DNA from: Actinomycetota bacterium | Lineage (GTDB): Bacteria; Actinomycetota; Acidimicrobiia; Acidimicrobiales; RAAP-2 | Length of the DNA stretch: 64,000 nucleotides | Direction of reading: 5' to 3' | Assembly (NCBI GenBank): GCA_021324355.1 | Contig: JAJPJD010000010.1 | Span: 28,360 to 92,359 of the forward strand | Shown here: positions 7,541-16,398 of the stretch, piece by piece | Position numbering within the stretch: the first letter of the stretch is position 1 | How the letters are laid out: each line of letters opens with the position of its first letter | The notes under the pieces: generated by a model | The model's input: the letters and a program-made list of their open reading frames with translations, nothing else | Told to the model about the DNA's origin: nothing | The model's database searches: none | Position numbers and translations under genes: made by a program

Positions 7541-9001
7541 TCAGACTCCGGGCAGGGCGCCCTGGAGCACCCCCGGCCGGTCGCCGGGGGCACGCAGCCG
7601 GTCGTCGGCCAGCGGCACGCTGACCGGGTACTCCCCGGTCAGGCAGGCGTCGCAGAAGCCGACGCCACCTGCCCCGATGGCCGCCTTCAGGTTGTCCAGG
7701 GTGAGGAAGGCGAGGGAGTCGGCACCGAGGTAGGCGGTCATCTCGGGGACCGTCATGCTGGCCGCCAGCAGCTCGGCCCGGGTCGGGGTGTCGATCCCGT
7801 AGAAGCAGGGCCACGCGAAGGGTGGCGAGGACACCCGCAGGTGGACCTCGGCCGCCCCGGCCTCCCGCAGCATGGCCACCACGGTGCGGATGGTGGTGCT
7901 GCGGACGATGGAGTCGTCCACCACCACGAGGCGCTTGCCCTCGATGTTGTCCCGCAGCGGGTTGAGCTTGCGCCGCACCGCCCGCTCGCGGGCCTGGTGG
8001 TCGGGGTCGATGAAGGTCCGGCCGATGTAGCGGTTCTTCACCAGGCCCTGGCCGTAGGGGATCGCGGACTCCTTGGCGTAGCCCTCGGCAGCCGGGACCC
8101 CGGACTCGGGCACCGCCATCACCATGTCGGCGTCGACCGGGGCCTGGCGGGCCAGGAGCTCGCCCATCCGGCGCCGGGCACCGTGGACCTCGATGCCGTG
8201 GAGGCGGGTGTCGGGGCGGGCGAAGTACACGAACTCGAAGATGCACAGGCGGTCGTCCACCTGGTCCTCTGCGAACAGCTGGACCGAGCGGACCCCGGAC
8301 GGGCCGATCACCACCAGCTCGCCCGGGGACAGCTCCCGCACGAACGCCGCCCCGATCACATCGAGGGCCGGGGACTCCGAGGCGAGGACCCAGCCGGCCG
8401 GCCGGCCGGCCTCCCCCAGCCGGCCCAGGCACAGCGGCCGGAACCCGTGGGGGTCCCGCACGCCGTAGAGGTGGGTGGCATCCATGAGGACGAAACTGAA
8501 CGCCCCGGCCAGCTCGGGCACCACCGCCTGGATGACCCCGGCGAGCTCGCCGTCGGCCGGGTCGCTGGCCGTCCCCGGGTAGGCAGCGGCCAGCAGGCCG
8601 GCCACCACGTCGCTGTCCGAGGTGGCGACGCCGGGCAGCATCCCGGCCCGCTCGGCCAGGGTGTCGGTCTCGGTCAGGTTGCCGTTGTGCCCCAGGGCGA
8701 ACCCGGCCCGCCCGACCGCCCGGTAGGCCGGCTGGGCGTTGCGCCAGTCCGAGCTGCCATGCGTCGAGTAGCGGGTGTGGCCGATCGCCAGGTGGCCCTG
8801 GAGGGCCGACAGCGTGCGCTCGTCGAAGACCGTGGCCACCAGGCCCATGTCCTTCACGACGGTGATGGTCTCGCCGTCGCTCACCGCCATCCCGGCCGAC
8901 TCCTGGCCCCGGTGCTGGAGGGCGTAGATGCCGTCGAAGGTGAGCCGGGCCACCGGCTGGCCGGGGGCATAGACCCCGAAGACGCCGCAGGCTTCCTTCA
9001 T
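7541..9001 (-). CDS. purF: Amidophosphoribosyltransferase
   Basis: A 486-residue enzyme committing PRPP and glutamine to purine synthesis. The N-terminal glutamine amidotransferase domain starts MKEACGVFGVY, so Cys5 becomes the N-terminal nucleophile after removal of a four-residue propeptide. QHRGQESAG and the RYSTHG segment follow. The PRPP-binding motif RLVVVDDSIVRSTT lies in the C-terminal domain. I chose ATG 9001 rather than an upstream GTG at 9088 because the upstream 29 residues are not conserved-looking and would bury the nucleophile. It is first in the purF-purM-pyrE unit and divergent from the PHP gene. Confidence 0.95.
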   Translation of the reverse strand: MKEACGVFGVYAPGQPVARLTFDGIYALQHRGQESAGMAVSDGETITVVKDMGLVATVFDERTLSALQGHLAIGHTRYSTHGSSDWRNAQPAYRAVGRAGFALGHNGNLTETDTLAERAGMLPGVATSDSDVVAGLLAAAYPGTASDPADGELAGVIQAVVPELAGAFSFVLMDATHLYGVRDPHGFRPLCLGRLGEAGRPAGWVLASESPALDVIGAAFVRELSPGELVVIGPSGVRSVQLFAEDQVDDRLCIFEFVYFARPDTRLHGIEVHGARRRMGELLARQAPVDADMVMAVPESGVPAAEGYAKESAIPYGQGLVKNRYIGRTFIDPDHQARERAVRRKLNPLRDNIEGKRLVVVDDSIVRSTTIRTVVAMLREAGAAEVHLRVSSPPFAWPCFYGIDTPTRAELLAASMTVPEMTAYLGADSLAFLTLDNLKAAIGAGGVGFCDACLTGEYPVSVPLADDRLRAPGDRPGVLQGALPGV

Positions 9002-9129
9002 CGTCGGTCCAACGACCCCACTTGTTCCCCGGGCCCTCCGCCCGGCCCACGCCACCGCCGGTAGGAGTCTCTCACAGCGGGCCCCCACCGCCGCTCCGCC
9101 CGGAGCCGCTCCGGTAGCGTCGGTCGGGC

Positions 9130-9969
9130 GTGATCGACCTCCACCTCCACTCCAGCGCGTCCGACGGCACCGACCCCCCGGCCGTGATCGCCGAGCTGGC
9201 CGAGGCGGCCGGCTGCCGCGCCATCGCGCTCACCGACCACGACACCCTGGCCGGGCTGCCGGCGGCCGCCGCCCGCGCCGCGGAGCTCGGGATCGAGCTG
9301 GTCCGGGGGTGCGAGGTGTCGTGCGCGTTCTCGGGCGCCACCACCCACGTCCTGGTCTACTTCGTCGAGGGCGAGGAGGGTCCGCTCCACGACGAGCTCG
9401 CTCGGCTCCGCCAGGACCGGGTGGCCCGGAACCGGGTCCTGGCCGCCCGGCTGGCCGAGCTGGGGGTCCCCCTCACCTACGACGAGGCGGTGGCCCAGGC
9501 GGCCGGGGAGGAGAGCCTCGGGCGACCCCACTTCGCGACCCTGCTGGTGGCCAAGGGCCTGGCCACCTCGGTGGCCGACGCCTTCGATCGCTGGCTGGCC
9601 CCCGGCCGGCCGGCCTACGTGCCCAAGGCCCGGGTCCACCCGGCCGAGGTGGCAGCCAAGGCCCGGGCGTCGGGAGCGGTCTGCGCCCTGGCCCACCCGC
9701 TCACCTTGGAGCTGGCCGAAGACGACCTCGACCGGGCGGTCGGGCAGCTGGCCGAGGCCGGCTTCGCCGGGCTCGAGGCCTACTACGCCAGTTACTCGCC
9801 GGCCGAGCGGGCGGCGCTCGCGGACCTGGCCGCCCGCCACGACCTGGTCGCGACCGGCGGCTCCGACTACCACGGCACGATCAAGCCCGGGCTGGCGGTC
9901 GGGACCGGCCGGGGGGACCTGGCCGTGGACGACCAGGTCCTCGAGCGGCTGGCCGCCCGGCGCCCCTAG
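9130..9969 (+). CDS. PHP-domain phosphoesterase (YciV/TrpH type)
   Basis: A 279-residue metal-dependent phosphoesterase. The N-terminus has the PHP metal-binding motifs DLHLHSSASDGT and LTDHDT. Further ligands are likely in GCEVSC, LAHP (near 180) and GGSDYHG near the C-terminus. Characterised relatives hydrolyse 3',5'-nucleoside bisphosphates or trim short RNA 5' ends (RNase AM). It starts with GTG at 9130, divergent from purF, and its end overlaps the convergent purL stop by four bases. Exact substrate is unknown, though pAp or nanoRNA turnover fits the family. Confidence 0.85.
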   Translation: MIDLHLHSSASDGTDPPAVIAELAEAAGCRAIALTDHDTLAGLPAAAARAAELGIELVRGCEVSCAFSGATTHVLVYFVEGEEGPLHDELARLRQDRVARNRVLAARLAELGVPLTYDEAVAQAAGEESLGRPHFATLLVAKGLATSVADAFDRWLAPGRPAYVPKARVHPAEVAAKARASGAVCALAHPLTLELAEDDLDRAVGQLAEAGFAGLEAYYASYSPAERAALADLAARHDLVATGGSDYHGTIKPGLAVGTGRGDLAVDDQVLERLAARRP

Positions 9970-12251
9970 CGCCCCCACCCGGCCTCCCCGAGCGCCGCCG
10001 GGATCGCGCCGGCAGCCGCCGCGCACAGCGCGGCCAGCTCCACCTCGACCACGTCGTCGACGACCAGGACGTCGCCCCCGGCCTCCCCGAGCACCCGGGC
10101 CCCCACCCCGGCCGCCGCGGCGCGGGCGGCCAGCTCGGCCGGTCGGGTGGTCGCAACCACCACGCGCGATGGTGCCTCGGTGAACAGCTCGGCGTGACCG
10201 GCCAAGCCGCCGAGGCGGGCGCCCACCCCGGCCGCCACCGCCATCTCGGCCAGCGCCAGCCCCAGCCCGCCGGCCGAGACGTCGTGCACCGCGTCCACCA
10301 GCCCGCCACCGCCCGCCACCTCGGCCCCCACCAGCTCGGCCACCAAGCTGGCCACCCGCCGGTGGGCCGCCAGGTCGAGTGCCGGCAGGGTGCCGGTGCG
10401 CTGCCCCCGCCGCTCGACCGCCCACCGGCTGCCCCCGAGCGTGAGGTCGGGAGGGCCGGGGGGGTGCAGCAGAACGACCGTGGACCCCGCCGCCCAGCCG
10501 GTCCCGGGCGGGCGGCGCTCGAGCCGCTCCACCACGCCCAGGCCGCCGATCACCGGCGTGGGCGGGATGTCGACCCCGCCGCTCTCGTTGTAGAGGCTGA
10601 CGTTGCCGCCGACCACCGGCAGCCCGAGGGCGGTGCACGCCTCGGCCATGCCGTCGATCGCCTCGGACAGCTGCCACATCACCTCGGGGTGCTCGGGGTT
10701 CCCAAAGTTGCAGCAGTTGACCACCGCGATCGCCCGGGCCCCCACACAGGCCAGGTTGGCCACCGCCTCGGCCACCAGCAGCGCGGTGCCGGCCCGGGGG
10801 TCGACCGCACACCACCGGGGGTTGGCGTCGGTGGTGAGGGCCACCCCCCGGCGCGACGCCGGCAGGCCCGGGCCGGCCAGCCGGAGCAGGGCCGCGTCGC
10901 CCCCCGGGCCGACCACGGTGTTCAAGAACAGCTGGTGGTCGTACTGGCGCCAGACCCAGGCGGCGTCGCCGGCCAACGCCAAGAGGTCGGCAGTGCAGTC
11001 AGCTGGCGGGGGCAGGGCCTCGGGGCCAGCCGCCCGCCGGGACGCCAGATCGGCCGGCGGCGCCATCGGCCGGCGGTAGCGGGGCGCCCCGTCGGCCAGC
11101 GACGCCGCCGGCACGTCGGCGACCACCGGCCCGCCGGGGTGCTCCCGGACCCGAAGGCGGCCCACCGGCCTGCCGGCGGCCGGCTCGGGCTCGGTCACCC
11201 GGCCCACCACCGCCGCCCGGACCTCCCAGCGGGCGCAGACCTCCACCAGCGCGTCCCAGTGCTCGGGGGCGACGATGGCCAGCATCCGCTCCTGGCTCTC
11301 GCTGGTCATGACCTCCCAGCTGGCCATGCCGGCCGCCCGCCGGGGGACGGCGGAGAGGTCGAGCTCCATGCCCACCCCGCCGCGGGCCGCGGTCTCGGAG
11401 GCGGCGCAGGTGAGGCCGGCGCCCCCCAGGTCCTGGACTGCGACCACCAGGCCCAGATCGAGCAGCTCGAGACAGGCCTCGATGAGTCGTTTCTCCTCGT
11501 AGGGGTCGGCGACCTGGACGCTCGGGCGCTTGGCCTGGTCGGCCGGGCCTGCCCCGTCGGATCCGGCGAACCCGGCCGACGCCAGCACGCTCACCCCGCC
11601 GATCCCGTCGCGCCCGGTGGGCGCCCCGAGCAAGACCACCAGGTTCCCAGGGCCGCTCGCCCGGCCCAGCACCAACCGAGCGATCGGAAGCGCCCCCATG
11701 CACAACACGTTCACCAACGGGTTCTGCGAGTAGGCGGGGTCGAAGGTGAGCTCGCCGCCCACCGTCGGCACCCCCACCGCGTTGCCGTAGGCGGCAATGC
11801 CGCCCACCACCCCCTCGAACAGCCAGCGCTGGCGGGGCTGGTCGAGGGGCCCGAAGAACAGCGGGTCCATGAGAGCGAGCGGCCGGGCGCCCATCGTGAA
11901 GATGTCCCGGATGATCCCCCCCACCCCGGTGGCCGCCCCCTGGTGAGGCTCGACCGCCGACGGGTGGTTGTGGCTCTCGATCCTGATCGCCACCGCGATC
12001 CCGTCCCCCACGTCGAGCACCCCGGCGTTCTCGCCCGGCCCGACCAGCACGCCCGGGCCCTCGGTGGGGAGCCGGGCCAGGTGGACCCGAGAGGACTTGT
12101 AGGAGCAGTGCTCGCTCCACATGACCGCGTACATGGCCAGCTCGAGGTGGTTGGGCTCCCGACCGAGGATGTCGATCACCCGGTCCAGCTCCTCGTCGGT
12201 GAGCCCGAGGGCACGGTGGAGCGGCTCGACGTCGCCCCCGGCCTCGGCCAC
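9966..12251 (-). CDS. purL: Phosphoribosylformylglycinamidine synthase subunit PurL
   Basis: A 761-residue small-type PurL, the synthase subunit that works with PurS and PurQ to make FGAM. It shows YAVMWSEHCSYKSSR early, the ESHNHPSAVEPHQGAATGVG block and the RDIFTMGARP segment. A second AIRS-like half contains NLACVGARAIAVVNCCNFGNP. Length matches the three-subunit form rather than the ~1300-residue fused form. It stands apart from purS-purQ, separated by the plus-strand gene at 12838-13248. Confidence 0.95.
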   Translation of the reverse strand: MAEAGGDVEPLHRALGLTDEELDRVIDILGREPNHLELAMYAVMWSEHCSYKSSRVHLARLPTEGPGVLVGPGENAGVLDVGDGIAVAIRIESHNHPSAVEPHQGAATGVGGIIRDIFTMGARPLALMDPLFFGPLDQPRQRWLFEGVVGGIAAYGNAVGVPTVGGELTFDPAYSQNPLVNVLCMGALPIARLVLGRASGPGNLVVLLGAPTGRDGIGGVSVLASAGFAGSDGAGPADQAKRPSVQVADPYEEKRLIEACLELLDLGLVVAVQDLGGAGLTCAASETAARGGVGMELDLSAVPRRAAGMASWEVMTSESQERMLAIVAPEHWDALVEVCARWEVRAAVVGRVTEPEPAAGRPVGRLRVREHPGGPVVADVPAASLADGAPRYRRPMAPPADLASRRAAGPEALPPPADCTADLLALAGDAAWVWRQYDHQLFLNTVVGPGGDAALLRLAGPGLPASRRGVALTTDANPRWCAVDPRAGTALLVAEAVANLACVGARAIAVVNCCNFGNPEHPEVMWQLSEAIDGMAEACTALGLPVVGGNVSLYNESGGVDIPPTPVIGGLGVVERLERRPPGTGWAAGSTVVLLHPPGPPDLTLGGSRWAVERRGQRTGTLPALDLAAHRRVASLVAELVGAEVAGGGGLVDAVHDVSAGGLGLALAEMAVAAGVGARLGGLAGHAELFTEAPSRVVVATTRPAELAARAAAAGVGARVLGEAGGDVLVVDDVVEVELAALCAAAAGAIPAALGEAGWGR

Positions 12252-12837
12252 GGCCCCACCCTACCGGCCGCCTGGTCCCCGGCGGCCAGCGTGTGGTGGC
12301 AGGCATGCAGGACCACCTCTGGTCGAGCGAGCACGGCGGCGACGCGCGGCGATTGCCCGACTGGTGGCCCTCGACCGGGGGTGCCCAGTCGAGGAGCTCA
12401 GGGTCGAGGCGGTTGCGGTCTGGTTCGCCCGCTGCCGATCCCGATTCCGGGGACGGTCAGCCCGGGACCTGCCCGGCGCGGTCCGATCGGGGATGCCCAT
12501 AGTCCGGCCACATCCCCGGCCCGCAACGGCGATCATCTCGTCTCGGGCGGCCCGAACGGGAAGGCCCTGCAAGAAAAATACGCGGCGACTTGTCGACCCC
12601 ACCCGTGGCATCTGTGGCCCTCTGCCAAGCGCCAAGCACCTCGGCCGAGCCTCGACGTTGCGCGCAGTCCCAGCTCACGCAAGTTCTGACCCTTGCCAGC
12701 ACCAAAATGGCCAATGGTGCCGCCAGCACATTGCCGCTGTCTGCGGCTCGGACATGTCCGTGTTGCCAGACGAAGGTCGGCCCAGAGATCCACAAAGTGG
12801 CTTGGATCGGACCCCTGCTTCACGCGACAATGGGTCC
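12252..12837. other. Intergenic stretch upstream of purL, no gene seen
   Basis: Almost 590 bases between the divergent purL and the basic protein at 12838. Frames crossing it are low-complexity shadows. I see no tRNA-like fold or confident riboswitch. It must hold promoters for both neighbours. A short AT-rich run near 12571-12580 is the only visible compositional dip. Confidence 0.4.
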
Positions 12838-13248
12838 ATGCCGAGAACCAAGAGCACGATGACGCCACAGCACAAGGCAGCCCTCGCCCGGGGGCGGGCG
12901 GAGGGCTTGGCCATCCGGCGCTACCTCGAGGCGCTCGAGTCCTCCCGACCGCGGCGGGGGCGGCGTCGGACGCCCGCCTCCATCGCCAAGCGGCTGGAGG
13001 CGATCGAGGCCGAGCTGCTCACCGCCGACCCGCTGACCAAGCTCCATCTCATGCAGCAGAAGAAGGACCTCAACGACGAGCTGACCCGCCTCTCGGAGGG
13101 TGGCGACCTCGAGGAGCTGGAGAAGCAGTTCGTGAAGGTCGCCAAGGCCTACGGCGAGCGCAAGGGGATCAGCTACGCCACCTGGCGGGCTGCCGGGGTG
13201 CCGCCCTCGGTCCTCCAGAAGGCCGGGGTGACCCGGACCAAGGGCTGA
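12838..13248 (+). CDS. Conserved small basic coiled-coil protein of unknown function
   Basis: A 136-residue soluble protein. The N-terminal half is strongly basic (MPRTKSTMTPQHKAALARGR, then RPRRGRRRTPASIAKRLEAI). The middle is helical with alternating Glu/Leu/Lys typical of a coiled coil. The C-terminus (GISYATWRAAGVPPSVLQKAGV) looks like a compact helical, possibly nucleic-acid-binding motif. I recall similar proteins near purine genes in actinobacteria but know no assigned function. It ends three bases before the convergent purQ stop, and sits between purL and purQ on the opposite strand. Confidence 0.7.
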   Translation: MPRTKSTMTPQHKAALARGRAEGLAIRRYLEALESSRPRRGRRRTPASIAKRLEAIEAELLTADPLTKLHLMQQKKDLNDELTRLSEGGDLEELEKQFVKVAKAYGERKGISYATWRAAGVPPSVLQKAGVTRTKG

Positions 13249-13251
13249 GCG

Positions 13252-13920
13252 TCAGGGGACCCCGACCCCGACCAGCGATCGCAGCAGGACCAGGCCGTCG
13301 GTCGAGCCCAACAGTTCCGAGCTTGCCCGCTCGGGATGGGGCATGAGCCCGACCACGTTGCCCGCACGGTTGCAGATCCCAGCGATGTCGTCGAGCGAGC
13401 CGTTGGGGTTCTGGCAGTAGCGCAGCACCACCCGGTCCTCGTCGCGCAGCTGGGCCAAGGTCTCGGGCGTGCAGACGTAGCTGCCGTCGAAGTTGTTGAT
13501 CGCCAGCAGCAGCTCGGTCCCGGCCGGGACCGCTCGGGTGAGCACTGACCGGCTCGACGCGACCGTGACGCTGACCGGTCCACACATGAAGCGCAGGTCC
13601 CGGTTCTTCTGCAGGGCCCCCGGCAACAGACCAGCCTCGGTCAGCACCTGGAACCCGTTGCAGATCCCGACGACCGGGCCGCCGACCGCCGCGAACCGAG
13701 ACAGCGCCCCCATCACCGGGGAGAACCGGGCCAGGGCGCCCGGCCGCAGGTAGTCGCCGTGAGCGAACCCGCCCGGCACCACCACCGCGTCGAGATGGTC
13801 GAGCCGGGTCGCGGCGTGCCAGACCAGCTCGGCGTCGGCCCCGACCCGCTCGAGGGCCAGGACGACGTCGTGCTCGCAGTTGGTCCCGGGGAAGACGACC
13901 ACGCCGACCCGAGGTGCCAT
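13252..13920 (-). CDS. purQ: Phosphoribosylformylglycinamidine synthase subunit PurQ
   Basis: A 222-residue class I glutamine amidotransferase that supplies ammonia to PurL. The N-terminus has VVVFPGTNCEHD, the nucleophile is Cys87 in GICNGFQVL, and the catalytic His-Glu pair is in MPHPER near the C-terminus. Its ATG shares one base with the purS TGA stop, so the two subunits are translationally coupled. Confidence 0.95.
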   Translation of the reverse strand: MAPRVGVVVFPGTNCEHDVVLALERVGADAELVWHAATRLDHLDAVVVPGGFAHGDYLRPGALARFSPVMGALSRFAAVGGPVVGICNGFQVLTEAGLLPGALQKNRDLRFMCGPVSVTVASSRSVLTRAVPAGTELLLAINNFDGSYVCTPETLAQLRDEDRVVLRYCQNPNGSLDDIAGICNRAGNVVGLMPHPERASSELLGSTDGLVLLRSLVGVGVP

Positions 13921-14177
13921 CAGGCCTCCAGCGAGCAGACCGACACCGAGGCCTCCTCCAGCACCGGGTTGGCCAGCAGTGCGCCGGCCAACGCCTCGGC
14001 CCGCTCCCGGGCCCGAGCCTCGGTGGCCGCCTCCACCTCGAAGCGGAACACCCGCCCGGTCGCCAGCGCCGACACGTCCTCGAACCCGAGCGCCGGCAGC
14101 GCCCGCTCGATGGTTGCGCCCTCCGGATCGGCGATCCCCGGGCGGAGGCGCACCTCCACCCGGGCGGCAAACCTCAC
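13920..14177 (-). CDS. purS: Phosphoribosylformylglycinamidine synthase subunit PurS
   Basis: An 85-residue protein, the usual PurS length; PurS bridges PurQ and PurL. The pattern VEVRLRPGIADPEGATIERA and LGFEDVSALATGRVF is typical. The start is the GTG at 14177, with GGAGGTGA eight bases upstream. Longer versions of the frame have no PurS-like sequence. It lies between purC and purQ, as in many Gram-positives. Confidence 0.92.
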   Translation of the reverse strand: MRFAARVEVRLRPGIADPEGATIERALPALGFEDVSALATGRVFRFEVEAATEARARERAEALAGALLANPVLEEASVSVCSLEA

Positions 14178-14197
14178 GGCTGGCTCACCTCCGCCAC

Positions 14198-15091
14198 TCA
14201 CGACGGACCGTACCAGTCGGCCAGCCGGCGTCCGGTGACCCGCTCGTAGGCCTCGACGTAGCGGGCCGAGGTGGCCGCGACCACCTCGGGCGGCAGCGCC
14301 GGCGGGGGCGGGGTCCGATCCCACGGCTGGGCCGCCGCCCAGTCCCGCAGCGGCTGCTTGTCGAAGGAGGGCGGGGTCGAACCGGGCACCACCTGGTCGG
14401 CCGGCCACAGCCGCGAGGAGTCGGGAGTCACCACCTCATCGCACAGCACCAGGCGGCCATCGATCAGGCCCAGCTCGAACTTGGTGTCGGCCAGCACCAA
14501 CCCGGCTGCCGCCACCCGATCGGCGGCCCGGCGGTACAGCTCGAGGCAGACCTCCCGCAGCTCCTCGGCCAGCCGCCGCCCGACGATCCCGGCCGCCCGG
14601 TCGAAATCGATGTTCTCGTCGTGACCGGCCTCGGCCTTGGTGGAGGGAGTGAACATCGGCTCGGGGAGCCGGTCGGCCAGGGCGAGGCCGGAAGGCATGG
14701 GCGACGAGTGCACGGTGCCCGAGCGGGCGTACTCCTCCCAGGCCTGGCCGGCCAGGTAGCCGCGGACGATGCACTCGAGGGGGACCATCTCGGCCTCCCG
14801 CACGACCATCGCCCGCCCGGCTACCGGGCCGAGCTCCTCCACCCCCGGCACCACGGCAGCAATCGTGGTGGGGTCGGCCGTGACCAGCGCGTGGTCGACC
14901 ACGTCGGCCAGCACCTCGCACCAAAAGACGGTCATGGCGGTGAGGACCCGGCCCTTGTCCGGGATGGGCTCGGCGAACACGACGTCGTAGGCGCTCACTC
15001 GGTCCGACGCCACCATGAGGAGCTGGCCCGGCCCAGCCCGGTAGAGGTCACGGACCTTGCCCGAGCGCAGCAGGAGCGGCGCGCCGGTCAC
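14198..15091 (-). CDS. purC: Phosphoribosylaminoimidazole-succinocarboxamide synthase
   Basis: A 297-residue SAICAR synthetase that condenses CAIR with aspartate using ATP. It begins with the GTG at 15091 (VTGAPLLLRSGKVRDLY), which overlaps the purB stop by four bases. Conserved segments are SDRVSAYD, ECIVRGYLAGQAWEEY, FELGLIDGRLVLCDEVVTPD and the SFDKQ motif. Length and motif order are standard for the monofunctional bacterial enzyme. A purE/purK pair for the preceding step is not in this window. Confidence 0.95.
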   Translation of the reverse strand: MTGAPLLLRSGKVRDLYRAGPGQLLMVASDRVSAYDVVFAEPIPDKGRVLTAMTVFWCEVLADVVDHALVTADPTTIAAVVPGVEELGPVAGRAMVVREAEMVPLECIVRGYLAGQAWEEYARSGTVHSSPMPSGLALADRLPEPMFTPSTKAEAGHDENIDFDRAAGIVGRRLAEELREVCLELYRRAADRVAAAGLVLADTKFELGLIDGRLVLCDEVVTPDSSRLWPADQVVPGSTPPSFDKQPLRDWAAAQPWDRTPPPPALPPEVVAATSARYVEAYERVTGRRLADWYGPS

Positions 15092-16398
15092 CGGGCGATG
15101 CCCTCCAGCGCATCCACCGCCCGGCCGGCATGGCGGAGGAGATGGGTGAGGTCGAACGCCCGGTCCAGCTCGGCCGGGCTCAGCCCCACCTCGGGGTCCT
15201 CGGCCAGCACCGATCGGAACGGGCGCCCTGTCTCCCACGACCGCCGGGCGTCGCGCTGGACCACCCGGTAGGCCTCGTCCCGCGGGCGGCCGCTCGCCAC
15301 CATGGCCAACAGGACCGACTGGCTGAAGACCAACCCCAGCGACCCGTGCAGGAGGTTCTCCATCGCCCGGTCGCGGTGGACCACCAAGCCCGCGACCAGC
15401 TCGGTGGCCCGGCGGAGCAGGTAGGCGGTGAGCGCCGCCGCGTCGGGCAGGACGATCCGCTCGACCGAGCTGTGCGAGATGTCCCGCTCGTGCCACAGCG
15501 CGACGTCCTCCAGCCCGCTCACCAGGTAGCCCCGCAGCACCCGGGCCAGGCCGCACAGCCGCTCGGCCAGCACCGGGTTGCGCTTGTGGGGCATCGCCGA
15601 GGAGCCCTTCTGGTCGGCCCCGAACGGCTCTTCGACCTCGGCCAGCTCGCTGCGGGCCAGGTGCCGCACCTCGGTCGCCACCAGCTCGACCGTCGTCCCG
15701 GCGGCCGCGCAGGCATAGAGGAACTCGGCGTGGCGATCGCGCGAGAGGACCTGGGTGGCCGGGACCGGCTCGAGGCCCAGCGCCCGGCACACCGACGCCT
15801 CGACCGCCGGGTCGATGTTGGAGTAGGCCCCGACCGCCCCCGAGAGCTTGCCCACCGCCACCCGCCGGCGGGCCGAGACCAGCCGCTCGCGGTCCCGGTC
15901 GACCTGGAGGGCGAACAGCGCGAACTTGGCCCCGAAGGTGGTCGGCTCGGCATGCATGCCATGGGTCCGGCCGGCCACCGGCACGTCCCGCAACTCCCGG
16001 GCCCGATCGACCAGGGCCCCGATGAGACCGCCGGCCGCCTCGATCAGCAGATCGGACGCCGTGACCAAAGCGACGCTCAGCGCGGTGTCGACCACGTCCG
16101 AGGAGGTGAGCCCGAAGTGGACCCAGGCCGCCTCGGGACCCCCGATGCGCTCCTGGACCACGTCCACGAAGGCGGCGACGTCGTGGTCGGTGGCCCGCTC
16201 GCGCTCGGCCACTGCGGCCACGAAGTCGGCGTCGACCGCGGGCGCCCGAGCCCGCACCGCCTCGGCCGCCGCTCGGGGTGCGACCCCCAGGTCGGCCAGG
16301 GCCTCCACCGCGAGCAGCTCGACCTCGAGCCACCGGGCCAGGCGGGCCTCGTCGCCGAACAACGCCGCGATGTCGGGGGGGGCGTAGCGGGGGATCAC
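15088..16398 (-). CDS. purB: Adenylosuccinate lyase
   Basis: A 436-residue fumarase/aspartase-superfamily enzyme that acts twice in purine synthesis, releasing fumarate from SAICAR and from adenylosuccinate. The superfamily signature GSSAMPHKRNP is present, as is the RTHGMHAEPTTFG segment with a catalytic histidine. The GTG at 16398 starts VIPRYAPPDIAALF and overlaps the purD stop by four bases. The overlap at its end with purC shows tight coupling. Confidence 0.95.
   Translation of the reverse strand: MIPRYAPPDIAALFGDEARLARWLEVELLAVEALADLGVAPRAAAEAVRARAPAVDADFVAAVAERERATDHDVAAFVDVVQERIGGPEAAWVHFGLTSSDVVDTALSVALVTASDLLIEAAGGLIGALVDRARELRDVPVAGRTHGMHAEPTTFGAKFALFALQVDRDRERLVSARRRVAVGKLSGAVGAYSNIDPAVEASVCRALGLEPVPATQVLSRDRHAEFLYACAAAGTTVELVATEVRHLARSELAEVEEPFGADQKGSSAMPHKRNPVLAERLCGLARVLRGYLVSGLEDVALWHERDISHSSVERIVLPDAAALTAYLLRRATELVAGLVVHRDRAMENLLHGSLGLVFSQSVLLAMVASGRPRDEAYRVVQRDARRSWETGRPFRSVLAEDPEVGLSPAELDRAFDLTHLLRHAGRAVDALEGIAR

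Noticed and set aside
5925..9050. A single 1041-codon frame on the minus strand
   Set aside because: Only its last part is real (pyrE). The remainder is an open shadow frame of purM and purF, which are confirmed by strong motifs in their own frames.
6716..9064. A 782-codon plus-strand frame across purM and purF
   Set aside because: Antisense shadow of two well-supported genes, with no ribosome site.
9309..12689. A plus-strand frame of 1126 codons
   Set aside because: It runs opposite to purL in the high-GC wobble shadow. Low-complexity Arg/Gly/Pro composition and no family pattern; the PHP gene and purL explain the region.
12121..13248. A long plus-strand frame upstream of the basic protein
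   Set aside because: It overlaps the purL start region; the true gene starts at ATG 12838.
14198..16333. A 711-codon minus frame that includes purC
   Set aside because: Only the part from GTG 15091 encodes PurC; the upstream part is a shadow of purB in another frame.
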